64,000 nucleotides of DNA. It comes from Ahrensia sp. GTDB taxonomy: Bacteria > Pseudomonadota > Alphaproteobacteria > Rhizobiales > Rhizobiaceae. The notes beneath the pieces are model-generated. The model was not told the DNA's origin, did not search any database, and saw only the letters and a program-made list of their open reading frames with translations. Shown here piece by piece: positions 8,445-16,801 of this stretch. Location: assembly GCA_002698425.1 (NCBI GenBank), contig NZXU01000005.1, positions 29,329-93,328 on the forward strand, in the 5' to 3' direction. Each line of letters starts with the position of its first letter. The stretch's first letter is position 1. The translations under genes and the position numbers were made by a program.

Positions 8445-9521
8445 TCAGTTCGCCCCGAGTTCGGACGATCCCCTCTGAACCAACTCTGGCTGACGCGTCA
8501 ACATCCACCGGTAGGCCTGTCGGCGCCAGGAATAAAGCCAACGCGATGGCGATTGTGCGTTCACGACCGAGGCTGGCCCGACAAGGCGCCGGGCGAGCTT
8601 GTTGTCGTGTCGCGGTTTTAACTGCCTTGCCAAAGCTGCGCTCGTCTCGCATCCGAACAAGCCGACTGCAAGATCGAGCCCTGTAAGAACGGCTGTTTCA
8701 GCGCCCGCTCGCGCGGCGCGGTCTTTCAGTTCAGGCGCATCGACGCCGGCGCGGGCTATCATCAACATGTCCACGACATATTGCAGTCGATCGAACTGGT
8801 GCGAGGTCGCGCCATGCAGCGCTGCCAAGATGAGCCGTCCCGCCATCGTGACGCCTCCCGAATTGCGCCCGGCATAGTCATCGTGGGTCAGGGACATCGA
8901 CCGGCGCAACTTTGGCGCATGAACGACATCCGTATGCAGTTCGACAAGATGGGTTTCGCCATCTCCGCCTTGCCTGACGAATTGGCGCTCGGTGTATGCC
9001 TCGCGTTTAGAGCTGGGCGCGACGGGCGCAAACCCCAGATCGGCAATGACAGCCTCGACAGCCTCTGTCGCTACCGGATTAACCAGGATATCGATGTCCG
9101 AAAACGCGCGCATATGCAGGCCGCCATAGACATTATCGGCGAAATCAGGGCCCTTGACGATAACAGCCGGCAGGCTCTCTTCAGAGAGCCGGGCGCTGAT
9201 CCGGCGTGCGACGTCGTTGAGCATCATGTTGCGTCTCAGATGCGCCAGATGAGACGACTCAAGCGCGTCGGCGAGAGATGTCCCGGCGACAGAGCACGCA
9301 TTCTCGTCCCCACCGGTGACGATGGCGGATTTCGCATTCAGCGCCGCGGCAACGTTTCGGCTGGTCGCCATGATGACACCGTGATTGCCGGCCTGCGCCT
9401 CGATCCATTCAATGTGACTTTCGGTAAGCGGCATAGGCAGCTTTGGCGCATCGCCCTTCGCGACCTCGGCCAAAGGATCGCTGTAATACACCAGCCATCT
9501 GGAAGACTGCCGCCAGTTCAT
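8445..9521 (-). CDS. Nucleotidyltransferase family protein (NTP_transf_5-like)
   Basis: A 358-residue cytoplasmic protein. The core has VIVKGPDFADNVYGG at 120-134 and RAFSDIDILV at 138-147, matching the KG..L/A...Y......R..(S/G)DID(I/L)LV pattern of uncharacterised nucleotidyltransferases; Asp142 and Asp144 would bind Mg-NTP. The C-terminal part is helical. It overlaps the kinase gene by 4 nt (ATGA), so translation is coupled. Members of this family occur in RiPP and lasso-type clusters and could transfer a nucleotidyl group to peptide Ser/Thr; that role is inferred here. Last gene of the PqqD-B2-kinase-NTase operon. Confidence 0.8.
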   Translation of the reverse strand: MNWRQSSRWLVYYSDPLAEVAKGDAPKLPMPLTESHIEWIEAQAGNHGVIMATSRNVAAALNAKSAIVTGGDENACSVAGTSLADALESSHLAHLRRNMMLNDVARRISARLSEESLPAVIVKGPDFADNVYGGLHMRAFSDIDILVNPVATEAVEAVIADLGFAPVAPSSKREAYTERQFVRQGGDGETHLVELHTDVVHAPKLRRSMSLTHDDYAGRNSGGVTMAGRLILAALHGATSHQFDRLQYVVDMLMIARAGVDAPELKDRAARAGAETAVLTGLDLAVGLFGCETSAALARQLKPRHDNKLARRLVGPASVVNAQSPSRWLYSWRRQAYRWMLTRQPELVQRGSSELGAN

Positions 9522-10585
9522 TGGCCTCCGTCCGTTTCAGCGAGTTGGCCAAGCGCCTGCGCCAGCATCGGCGCCAATGTTTCCAGATCGGACCCCACCC
9601 TCAATTCAAGCACGGGATTGTGGCGCACCAAATCGGTATAAACGGAAAATTGCGATTGGCTCCAGGGCTTCACGCCGGTCGGACTGTTGGAGACATTGTC
9701 CTGAGCGAGTTGCAGAAGCGCCTCGGCCCGTGGAACAGGACTAATCCGGTGAGGGCCGTCCGTGCGCTCGCCCAGCATGACGACAGCGTGGAGCGGCCTG
9801 GGCGGGTGCTTCTTGACCTGAAAAGCATCGCGCAACATGTCGATATGGACGCCCTGTTCATCTTCATCGTTCCACTTGCCTGGCAGGGGGCCGATCCAGG
9901 GCAGTAATTCGGCCGTACGGCGATGAATCTTGATTTGGTTCGGAAGGCCCCACACCATCCAGCGCTCATCGTCCTTGAACACGACGCTGGTGTCGTCCGC
10001 CATGAAACCGAAGCCTCCGTGAGCGAGGGCCAGCGACGTCGTGGTCTTGCCGAAGCCCGATGGGGCACACAGCAATATGGAACTCGGCGCATTCGGGATG
10101 CCGAGGCAGGCTGCATGAAGGATGCGCTGGCCCTGGGTGCTCAGAGCTGCGTCGACGATCGCCGTGATCGGGGTGTACTTGAAAGCATCGACGCTGCCGG
10201 GCCTCGCAACGATGGATGCCTGTTTCTCCGGATAGTTTATCGTGGCATGGCCTAAGCCGTTCAATTCCACGGTCCATGTGTCTTCAGTTTCGTAGAGATT
10301 GGCCGCGTTTCCCTCGATAAGTCGGCCTGACCAGGTCAGCGGAAAGGCTTCGGGAACGCGGGGGCGCTCATTTTCTTCGATGTTGAGAGAAAACCCGCGC
10401 GTGGCAGACGCGTCGGACACGAACCAGCTGTATCCGCTGGTGAGCATCTGCGTCCATTGCGCGTTGCCGGCGGAAATCCGCAGCACCGCTCCTTCGAAGT
10501 CAAGCACCAGCGAGTTTGATTCAGCCAAATTGAGTGGCCCCCGGTGAACCGAGGACATTTGCCGGAATGCTCTGGCTGCCGTCAT
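9518..10585 (-). CDS. HprK-like serine/threonine kinase
   Basis: A 355-residue protein related to HPr kinase/phosphorylase. The P-loop APSGFGKTT is at 174-182, FMADDTSVV at 194-202 matches the HprK acidic ADD motif, and the ILHAACLGI segment at 155-163 precedes the P-loop as in HprK. The N-terminal 130 residues are unlike HprK and may bind the peptide. HprK relatives in lasso clusters phosphorylate precursor Ser residues, and public HMM collections list an HprK-related kinase A family, as I recall. No HPr/PTS gene is nearby, so the peptide at 8194 is the likelier substrate. It overlaps the B2 gene by 65 nt; an alternative ATG at 10558 would still overlap. Confidence 0.8.
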   Translation of the reverse strand: MTAARAFRQMSSVHRGPLNLAESNSLVLDFEGAVLRISAGNAQWTQMLTSGYSWFVSDASATRGFSLNIEENERPRVPEAFPLTWSGRLIEGNAANLYETEDTWTVELNGLGHATINYPEKQASIVARPGSVDAFKYTPITAIVDAALSTQGQRILHAACLGIPNAPSSILLCAPSGFGKTTTSLALAHGGFGFMADDTSVVFKDDERWMVWGLPNQIKIHRRTAELLPWIGPLPGKWNDEDEQGVHIDMLRDAFQVKKHPPRPLHAVVMLGERTDGPHRISPVPRAEALLQLAQDNVSNSPTGVKPWSQSQFSVYTDLVRHNPVLELRVGSDLETLAPMLAQALGQLAETDGGQ

Positions 10586-10988
10586 AGGTGAACAGCTCCA
10601 GCATCGTTGGCGATGGCGGATTCATCACGACTTCGTCGTCAACCGAAATCCAGCAATGCGCTTTGAGCCTGTCGGCATGGAGCGTTTCCTTTTCGACGGC
10701 AAAGTGAAGCAGAGGCCGATGGCCCGCTAACGACAGGAACCGGAACGCGAGCAGGCCTTCACGCAGGCAGCGTCGCCCGCGCATCCGCCATGGACGGCGC
10801 GTGACACGCTTGACCGAGTCCACGATCGTGTCGGCTGCCAGCGCAGTGTAGGCGGGTCTTTCGCCCGCCGGCGTCGCCATACGGAGCAATTTCCCGATTG
10901 GGGCGCTCTTTGCAAACACCGGCATCAATCGCGCCGATATCCATAGACTTGCTGAAAATGGGATGCAGGACGGAGGAAACGGACTCAT
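10521..10988 (-). CDS. Lasso-type B2 leader peptidase (transglutaminase-like)
   Basis: A 155-residue protein with the compact transglutaminase-core fold of lasso peptide B2 proteases. The catalytic Cys74 lies in RRCLREGLLAFRFL, a hydrophobic strand LLHFAVEK follows, and His111 lies in AHCWISVDDEVV with Asp117/118, giving a Cys-His-Asp triad. In the usual motif the residue after His is Ala (AHAW); here it is Cys. Length fits stand-alone B2. It would cut the leader from the precursor after the PqqD-like protein delivers it. It overlaps the upstream PqqD gene by 4 nt and the kinase gene downstream. No adenylating lasso cyclase is encoded nearby. Confidence 0.85.
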   Translation of the reverse strand: MSPFPPSCIPFSASLWISARLMPVFAKSAPIGKLLRMATPAGERPAYTALAADTIVDSVKRVTRRPWRMRGRRCLREGLLAFRFLSLAGHRPLLHFAVEKETLHADRLKAHCWISVDDEVVMNPPSPTMLELFTYDGSQSIPANVLGSPGATQFG

Positions 10989-11281
10989 CTGGACCTTGTT
11001 ACAACCGCTTCCGCTTCGAGCTCGACGATCAGTTCCTGAAGGTCTGACAGAAGCGTCGGCTCATCGACGTCGAAATCCGCGAGGATTGTTCCGATACATT
11101 CTCGAACACTGTTTCGGCCATCCAGATTCGCCAGGAACGCATATGCGGTATCGTTTATCGTATAGATTTCACCGCTTTCAAGCTTCAGCAGAACGCCTCC
11201 CTCATCCTCTCCCAATCCCTGGAGCGAGGTCTGTTCGCTCAGGCAGTAAACCGAATTCGCAAAATCTTCACCCACGCTCAT
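10985..11281 (-). CDS. PqqD-family RiPP recognition element
   Basis: A 98-residue PqqD-like winged-helix protein. The signature is the hydrophobic strand pattern GGVLLKLESGEIYTINDTAYAFL (split: GGVLLKLESGE, then IYTINDTAYAFL, residues 28-50), followed by an acidic helical part with LDGRNSVRECIGTI. PqqD/B1 proteins bind leader peptides and present them to the processing enzymes. The ATG at 11281 is preferred over 11302 since GTAGGAAG is properly spaced for it. It is the first gene of the four-gene minus-strand operon and overlaps the B2 peptidase by 4 nt, which is the classic B1-B2 arrangement. Confidence 0.87.
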   Translation of the reverse strand: MSVGEDFANSVYCLSEQTSLQGLGEDEGGVLLKLESGEIYTINDTAYAFLANLDGRNSVRECIGTILADFDVDEPTLLSDLQELIVELEAEAVVTRSR

Positions 11282-11607
11282 AATGCTTCCTACGTCGATC
11301 ATCTCGAAAAACTTACCAGATCAGCAACCGTTGTATTTGACCTGGAAGTGCCACTTTCCGCCAAAACACATCAGCTTGGCCGAGCGCTACTCGGCCAAGC
11401 CTCGGTTTCACCATGCAAAGCGGCATTCTTCGCCGATTTGTCGAATCGCCGCAACGTGAAATCCATGCCGGGCGCCGGGGATCGGCCTTTTTCGAATAAG
11501 GCTTGAGGCGCGAAATGCTCCTGTCCACAGGGGTTCGCCGGAAGCTTCGGATTCCGTGAATTCAATCGATCAAATTTCCCTCTAATTGAGATTCATTGCT
11601 CGACGGC
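11282..11607. other. Intergenic region between the RiPP operon and the TRAP operon
   Basis: About 330 nt with no convincing gene. It must hold the promoter of the minus-strand PqqD operon. A perfect inverted repeat GCTTGGCCGAG (11374-11384) / CTCGGCCAAGC (11390-11400) with a 5-nt loop lies about 100 nt upstream of pqqD; it lacks a T-run, so it is a better candidate for a leader hairpin or operator than a terminator. Confidence 0.5.
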
Positions 11608-11635
11608 TTGTCACATATCGTCCCAACGCTATACT
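11608..11635 (+). promoter_or_regulatory. Candidate promoter of the TRAP operon
   Basis: TTGTCA (11608-11613), 16-nt spacer, TATACT (11630-11635), 43 nt before the SBP start. Close to the sigma-70 consensus. Confidence 0.55.
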
Positions 11636-11678
11636 TCGCGTTCCCGGCGGTAACGCTGGGGCAATTGGGAGGAAAATC

Positions 11679-12800
11679 ATGGACAAGTTCAAAACGCGCG
11701 ACGTGTCGCGCCGTTCATTCTTGAAGACGAGCGCGATCGCGGGCGGCGCGGCCGCAGGCACTGCGCTCGCTGCACCGAGCATCGCCACGGCGCAGGGACA
11801 GACGACGACATGGAAGATCCAGACATCCTGGCCGGGAGGGGCCGGGCTGCAGATCTTCAAGGACTGGTGCGCGACCATCGTCGAGAAGACCGGCGGCGAA
11901 CTGGCGTTCCAACCCTTCGGCGCGAATGACGTCGTCGGTGACTTCCAGCTCTATGACGCCGTGAAGAACGGTGTGCTCGACGCCGTCAATCCGTTCACCA
12001 TCTACGCCCAGGGCATCATTCCGGCGGCGACGTTCCTGACGTCCTATCCGCTCGGGCTGCGCAATCCGCATGAATTCGACGTGTTCTATTACGGGCTCGG
12101 CGGTCTCGAGATTGCCCGCGAACTCTATGCGGCGCAGGATATGCACTATGTCGGGCCGGTGCATCATGGCCCGAACATCATCCACTCCAAGGTGCCGATC
12201 CGCTCGATCGACGATTTCCGAGGCCGCAAGATGCGCCTGCCCGGCGGCATGGTGGCCGAGGTGTTCAACCAGATCGGCGCCGAGACGACCGTGCTTCCGG
12301 GATCGGAAATCTTCCCGGCGCTCGAAAAAGGTACGATCGACGTCGCGGACTATGTCGGGCCGGCGGTGAACTACGCGCTCGGTTTCAGCCAGGTGACAAA
12401 ATACATCTCGATGGGACCGCCCGGCTTCATGTCGCTCTACCAGCCCGTCGACCTGATGGACATCACGGTGGGCATGGAGTCCTGGAACGCGCTCTCCGAC
12501 GAGATGAAGCAGTTCGTGGAGATGGAGACGCATGTCTATTCCGACTGGCATCACGCGCAGATCCAGAAGGCGGACCAGGAGGCCTGGGCCAAGTTCGAGG
12601 CGGACGGCACCGAGGTTACGCGCCTCAGCCAGGACGATGTCGAGCTGATGACCGAGGTCGCCGTGCCGATCTGGTTCGAATACGCCAACCGCGACCCGAA
12701 CGCGGCGCGGGTGTTCAAGATCCAGCTCGACTACATGCAGTCGGGTTCGCTCGGCTATGTCGATCCGGCACTCACCGAGGGACTTGAGCTGAAGCTCTGA
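11679..12800 (+). CDS. TRAP transporter substrate-binding protein (DctP family)
   Basis: A 373-residue periplasmic binding protein with a twin-arginine signal (SRRSFLKT at 10-17, then an Ala/Gly-rich hydrophobic stretch ending near ATAQ). The mature part is a DctP fold: TTTWKIQTSWPGG start, RKMRLPGG with the conserved Arg that binds a carboxylate, and EIFPALEKGTIDVADYVGP, a typical DctP segment. It resembles the subgroup for 2-oxo or aromatic acids and unidentified monocarboxylates; the ligand is not known. GGGAGGAAAATC precedes the ATG. It is followed by a stem-loop and the permease genes. Confidence 0.92.
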   Translation: MDKFKTRDVSRRSFLKTSAIAGGAAAGTALAAPSIATAQGQTTTWKIQTSWPGGAGLQIFKDWCATIVEKTGGELAFQPFGANDVVGDFQLYDAVKNGVLDAVNPFTIYAQGIIPAATFLTSYPLGLRNPHEFDVFYYGLGGLEIARELYAAQDMHYVGPVHHGPNIIHSKVPIRSIDDFRGRKMRLPGGMVAEVFNQIGAETTVLPGSEIFPALEKGTIDVADYVGPAVNYALGFSQVTKYISMGPPGFMSLYQPVDLMDITVGMESWNALSDEMKQFVEMETHVYSDWHHAQIQKADQEAWAKFEADGTEVTRLSQDDVELMTEVAVPIWFEYANRDPNAARVFKIQLDYMQSGSLGYVDPALTEGLELKL

Positions 12801-12825
12801 TCCTAGCGGCAATCGCCGATACATA

Positions 12826-12850
12826 CCGCCCGGGCGCGATGTCCGGGCGG
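12826..12850 (+). repeat. Stem-loop between the TRAP SBP and permease genes
   Basis: CCGCCCGG (12826-12833) / CCGGGCGG (12843-12850), 26 nt past the SBP stop, with no T-run after it. Such hairpins often protect the SBP mRNA 3' end or damp readthrough so that SBP exceeds permease. Confidence 0.5.
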
Positions 12851-12891
12851 CGCTCTGCGCACACTTCCCTTCAAGAAACAGGACGGCCTTG

Positions 12892-14229
12892 ATGCCCAGC
12901 CTTGATTTCACCTTGCCGCATTGGGCGTATTGGGTAGGACTGGTGGTCTTTCCCCTGATCGCCATGGTGCTCGCGAGGCGCCCGCGGCCAGCCCAGTCGC
13001 GCTATTCGATCGGCCTCGGATACATGATCCTGGTGACGGGCGGCATCATCGGCTTGCACCGTTTCTATCTGAAGAGCCTTTTGGGGCTGGTCTATATCCC
13101 GATCTTCCTTGCGATCCTGATTTCCAACAACCAGGAAAATGCGGCGCGGTCGGTCGTCTCCGACATATCCAACGAGGTTCGCACGGCGGAACGGGTTCTC
13201 GAACGCGAAAAGCCGCGCGTCGAGGAAGCGAAGGTCGCCATTCCTGAGTTGCAGGCGGAATTCGACGCGGCGGAGGAGGGCTCTTTCGCCAAGCGCGCCG
13301 CAGAGCGGCGGCTGCAAAGGGCGCAGGACACCGTCACCAAGGGTGAGCAGCGCATAGCCGACGCCCAGGCCGATATCGACGCCGTCGGCAACACGCTGGA
13401 CGAAGCGCGCGACGAACGCGCGTTCTGGCGCAGCGCGGCCGGCTACGCCTTCTACATCATCCTCGCGCTGATGGCGGTCGACGCGATCCTGATGCCGCGG
13501 CTGGTTCGGCGCGCCAACGACACAATCCAGCCCGAGACGAAATCCGATATCGAGCTGGCGCTGGAACGGGCCGAGGCGAAGGAAGGCGCGAAATCCGATG
13601 CGGATCACGCCGAAAACTGGATCGACCGACTGAGCCTGTTCTGCGGCGAATACGTCGCCTATTGGGCCGTCATCGCGGTCTTTGTCTATTATTTCGAGGT
13701 TATCTCGCGCTACGTGTTCAACAGCCCGACCAATTGGGCGCACGAGTCGATGTACCTCATGTTCGGCATGCAATATCTGGTCGCGGGCGCCTATGCGATG
13801 CTGACCGAGAGCCATGTGCGCGTCGATATCTTCTATGCGGAGATGTCGCCGAAGCGGAAGGCATGGACCGACCTTTTTACCTCCTTCTTCTTCTTCATTT
13901 TCGCCGGGACCCTGCTCTGGACATCCTACACATTCGCGATGGACGCACTCGCCGTTTCGACCGGTAACGGCGCGGTCTCCGAATGGGCGCGCGGCGGCAC
14001 CGGCTTCTTCGAGATGCTGGGATCGATGTCGCCTGAACAGTGGACCGACCCGAATATCCGCTGGGGCGAGATTTCCTTCAACGAGTGGGAGGTGCCGCTC
14101 TGGCCGATGAAATGGGTCATGGTTCTCGGCGGGTTGCTGCTGGTCCTGCAGGGGCTCTCCAAGGTGCTCAAAGACATCCAGACGATCATGGGCAATGACA
14201 CGCCCGGAACCACGCAGGGGGCGAACTGA
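12892..14229 (+). CDS. TRAP small permease (DctQ) with N-terminal TM2 domain and coiled coil
   Basis: A 445-residue fusion, more than twice the usual DctQ length. Residues about 10-30 are one membrane helix; 41-78 form a TM2-like helix pair with the conserved turn GGIIGLHRFYL. Residues about 82-175 are a charged heptad-like coiled coil, then another helix near 180-205, an acidic linker, and a normal four-helix DctQ domain from about 245 onward (SRYVFNSPTNWAHE, ESHVRVDIFY motifs). The DctQ domain holds an extra insert around SEWARGGTGFFEMLGSMSPEQW. The ATG at 12892 is preferred to a TTG three bases earlier. It overlaps the DctM gene by 1 nt (TGATG). Confidence 0.88.
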   Translation: MPSLDFTLPHWAYWVGLVVFPLIAMVLARRPRPAQSRYSIGLGYMILVTGGIIGLHRFYLKSLLGLVYIPIFLAILISNNQENAARSVVSDISNEVRTAERVLEREKPRVEEAKVAIPELQAEFDAAEEGSFAKRAAERRLQRAQDTVTKGEQRIADAQADIDAVGNTLDEARDERAFWRSAAGYAFYIILALMAVDAILMPRLVRRANDTIQPETKSDIELALERAEAKEGAKSDADHAENWIDRLSLFCGEYVAYWAVIAVFVYYFEVISRYVFNSPTNWAHESMYLMFGMQYLVAGAYAMLTESHVRVDIFYAEMSPKRKAWTDLFTSFFFFIFAGTLLWTSYTFAMDALAVSTGNGAVSEWARGGTGFFEMLGSMSPEQWTDPNIRWGEISFNEWEVPLWPMKWVMVLGGLLLVLQGLSKVLKDIQTIMGNDTPGTTQGAN

Positions 14230-15584
14230 TGGGTCTCGACATCGGAATCGGGCTTCTGACCCTCATTATGTTCGGCAGCCTCCTGGTGCTGTTGATGGCG
14301 GGCCTGCCGCTAGCCTTCGTCACCGGCGGTCTCGCCTGCATCTTCCTGTTCGTGCTCGGCGACGAGCGCGCGCTGAACATCGTGCCGAGCCGCATTTTCC
14401 CGTTGATGACCAACTATCAGCTCTCGGCGATACCGTTGTTCATCTTCATGGCGGCGATGCTCGAACGAGCGGGCATCATCAACGACATGTTCGACGTCAT
14501 CTACCGGGTGCTCGGCGGCGTGAAAGGCGGCTTGGCCTCGGCGACGATCATCGCCTCGACTATCCTTGCGGCCATGGTCGGCGTCATCGGCGCGGCGGTG
14601 GTGACGATGGGCATCATCGCCCTGCCGGCGATGCTGCGCCGGCAATATGATCCGAAGATCGCGATGGGCTCGATCATGGCCGGCGGCACGCTCGGCATCC
14701 TGATCCCGCCGTCGATCCTTGCGATCATCTATGCGGTCGTGGCGGAACAGTCGGTCGGCGAATTGTTCATCGGCGCGGTCATTCCCGGCCTGATGCTGTC
14801 GGGCATGTATATCGCCTATGTCACCATCCGGTCCTATGTGAACCCGCAGCTCGGTCCGCCGATCCCGGAGGAAGAGCGCGTCTCGACGCGCGAGAAGTTC
14901 AGGCTGATCGGCAAGATGGCAGCGCCGATCTCGCTGATCGTCATCGTGCTCGGGGTCATCTTCTCCGGCGTGGCGACGCCGGTGGAAGCGGCGGGCATCG
15001 GCACGTTCGGAGCCTTCATTGTCGCGGCAATCCACCGAAAGCTCGACTGGCAAACCGTTCGCGAGGCGAGCCTGACGACGCTGAAGGCGTCGGCCATGGT
15101 CATCTGGATTATGTTCGGCGCGACGATCTTCGTCGGCCTCTACGTTCTGGAGGGTGGTCAGGAATTCGTGCAGGGGGCGTTGCAGGGCACCGGTCTCGGT
15201 CCGTGGGGCATTCTGATTCTCATGCAGATCGTGCTGATCATTCTCGGCATGTTTCTCGACTGGGTCGGAATCCTGCTTCTGTGCGTGCCGATCTTCGTGC
15301 CGATCATCAAGGCGCTCGGCGCTGCATCCTTCGGGCTGACCGATCCCGACGATCTCGTGCTGTGGTTCGGCGTGCTTTATCTCGTCAACATGCAGATGAG
15401 CTTCCTGTCGCCGCCATTCGGTTATGCGCTGTTCTATCTGCGCGGCGTGGCGCCGCCGGAAATTCCCATGACGGAGATCTTCAAGTCGGCGCTGCCCTTT
15501 CTGGCATTGCAGATCGTCGGGCTCACAATCTGCATGGTTTTCCCGCATGTGATCATCTGGTTGCCGCGGCTCGTCTACGGCTGA
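14229..15584 (+). CDS. TRAP transporter large permease (DctM)
   Basis: A 451-residue polytopic membrane protein of the DctM/IT superfamily, the ion-coupled channel subunit of the TRAP system. It shows about a dozen hydrophobic segments and the conserved GGTLGILIPPS element for sodium and substrate binding, plus GMFLDWVGILLL in the C-terminal repeat. Translation is coupled to the DctQ fusion by a 1-nt overlap. With the SBP at 11679 it forms a complete importer. There is no obvious terminator in the 230 nt that follow. Confidence 0.93.
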   Translation: MGLDIGIGLLTLIMFGSLLVLLMAGLPLAFVTGGLACIFLFVLGDERALNIVPSRIFPLMTNYQLSAIPLFIFMAAMLERAGIINDMFDVIYRVLGGVKGGLASATIIASTILAAMVGVIGAAVVTMGIIALPAMLRRQYDPKIAMGSIMAGGTLGILIPPSILAIIYAVVAEQSVGELFIGAVIPGLMLSGMYIAYVTIRSYVNPQLGPPIPEEERVSTREKFRLIGKMAAPISLIVIVLGVIFSGVATPVEAAGIGTFGAFIVAAIHRKLDWQTVREASLTTLKASAMVIWIMFGATIFVGLYVLEGGQEFVQGALQGTGLGPWGILILMQIVLIILGMFLDWVGILLLCVPIFVPIIKALGAASFGLTDPDDLVLWFGVLYLVNMQMSFLSPPFGYALFYLRGVAPPEIPMTEIFKSALPFLALQIVGLTICMVFPHVIIWLPRLVYG

Positions 15585-15744
15585 GATCAGATCCGCCCAT
15601 TGCGGTGCGGCGCGGGCGTTTGTTCGCGTCGCACGGATTGGGAAAGCGGAACTCGCACGTGCGAAAGCTGCTTGCCGGCGCTGTTCGACGGATGTCGCTG
15701 GCGCGCGGCTTCTATCCGTCAACGTACCGATGGAATGTCGCCTT

Positions 15745-15758
15745 TCATGTATACATGA
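15745..15758. promoter_or_regulatory. 14-bp perfect palindrome upstream of the aldo/keto reductase
   Basis: TCATGTATACATGA, centre TGTATACA, 57 nt before the start at 15816. TGTATACA-type palindromes are typical operators of GntR/FCD regulators, which often control TRAP and sugar-acid genes. No such regulator is in the window. Confidence 0.45.
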
Positions 15759-15815
15759 CTTTAGCCCAGCGGCGAAACGAGCTAAGCAGGATCGACCACA
15801 AGCGGGAGGGCGATC

Positions 15816-16781
15816 ATGGAGTATGTGCGGTTCGGTTCGACGGGGCTGCAAGTCAGCCGGCTTTGTTTCGGCTCCATGTCCTTCGGCAAGCCCACCGACA
15901 TACGGCCCTGGACGCTTGACTTCGATGCGGCGCGGCGGATGTTTCGCGTGGCATGGGAGGGCGGGATCAATTTTTTCGATACCGCCAATGTATACTCCGA
16001 GGGGACGTCGGAGGAGATCACCGGCAAGGCCCTGAAGGAACTGGCGCCGCGCGACCAGATCGTGCTCGCGACCAAGGTTTGCCTGCCGATGCGGCGCGGA
16101 CCGAATGGCGGCGGGCTGTCGCGCAAGGTGATCCTGCATGAGATCGACGCCAGCCTGAAACGGCTCGGCACCGATCATGTGGACATCTACCAGGTCCACC
16201 GGGCCGACCCGGCAACGCCCTTCGAGGAGACAATGGAGGCGCTGAACGACGTCGTGAAGGCCGGCAAGGCGCGCTATATCGGCGCGTCCTCCATGCATGC
16301 CTGGCAGTTCCTGAAATACCAGCGCGCCGCCGAGACGGCGGGCGGCGCGAAGTTCATTTCCATGCAGAACCAGGTCAACGCGCTCTACCGCGAGGAGGAG
16401 CGCGAAATGCTGCCGCTTTGCCGCCACGACGGCATTGCGGTCATGCCCTGGTCGCCGATGGCCTCCGGCCGCCTGACGCGGCCCTGGGGAGAGCAGACCG
16501 AGCGCTCGCAGACCGACAAGCGGTTGTCGCGCCTTGGCGATGACGATCGCGCCGTGGTCGAGGCGGTCGAGCGGGTCGCGCAACGCCGAGGCGTCCCGAT
16601 GGCGCGCATCGCCATGGCCTGGGTGCTGCAGGTTCCGGGCGTGACGTCGCCGATCGTCGGGGTCTCCAAGGACAGCCACATCACCGACGCGCTCGCGGCG
16701 CTCGACTTCGAGCTTGCCCCGGAGGACATTGCGGAAATCGAAGCGCCCTACCGGACCCGGCCGATCAGCGGTTTCGTTTGA
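15816..16781 (+). CDS. Aldo/keto reductase
   Basis: A 321-residue NADPH-dependent oxidoreductase with a TIM-barrel fold. The catalytic tetrad is intact: Asp55 and Tyr60 in FFDTANVYSEG, Lys87 in LATKVCLP and His128 in YQVHRADP. The C-terminal nucleotide-binding part contains SPIVGVSKDSHI. It resembles the AKR subgroup related to YajO/TAS, which reduces aldehydes and ketones of sugars and xenobiotics. The substrate is unknown. A palindromic operator candidate lies upstream, and the TRAP operon is directly before it, so the imported compound or a product could be its substrate. Confidence 0.9.
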   Translation: MEYVRFGSTGLQVSRLCFGSMSFGKPTDIRPWTLDFDAARRMFRVAWEGGINFFDTANVYSEGTSEEITGKALKELAPRDQIVLATKVCLPMRRGPNGGGLSRKVILHEIDASLKRLGTDHVDIYQVHRADPATPFEETMEALNDVVKAGKARYIGASSMHAWQFLKYQRAAETAGGAKFISMQNQVNALYREEEREMLPLCRHDGIAVMPWSPMASGRLTRPWGEQTERSQTDKRLSRLGDDDRAVVEAVERVAQRRGVPMARIAMAWVLQVPGVTSPIVGVSKDSHITDALAALDFELAPEDIAEIEAPYRTRPISGFV

Positions 16782-16801
16782 CGGCGCAAGGGCCGAAACT
16801 G

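Noticed and set aside
7322..11302. Ordinary lasso peptide cluster
   Set aside because: No asparagine-synthetase-like cyclase, and the core has no Asp/Glu at positions 7-9.
11371..11565. Second precursor peptide upstream of pqqD on the minus strand
   Set aside because: The 31-codon end part lacks a ribosome-binding site and any YxxP leader motif, and its end is the inverted repeat itself.
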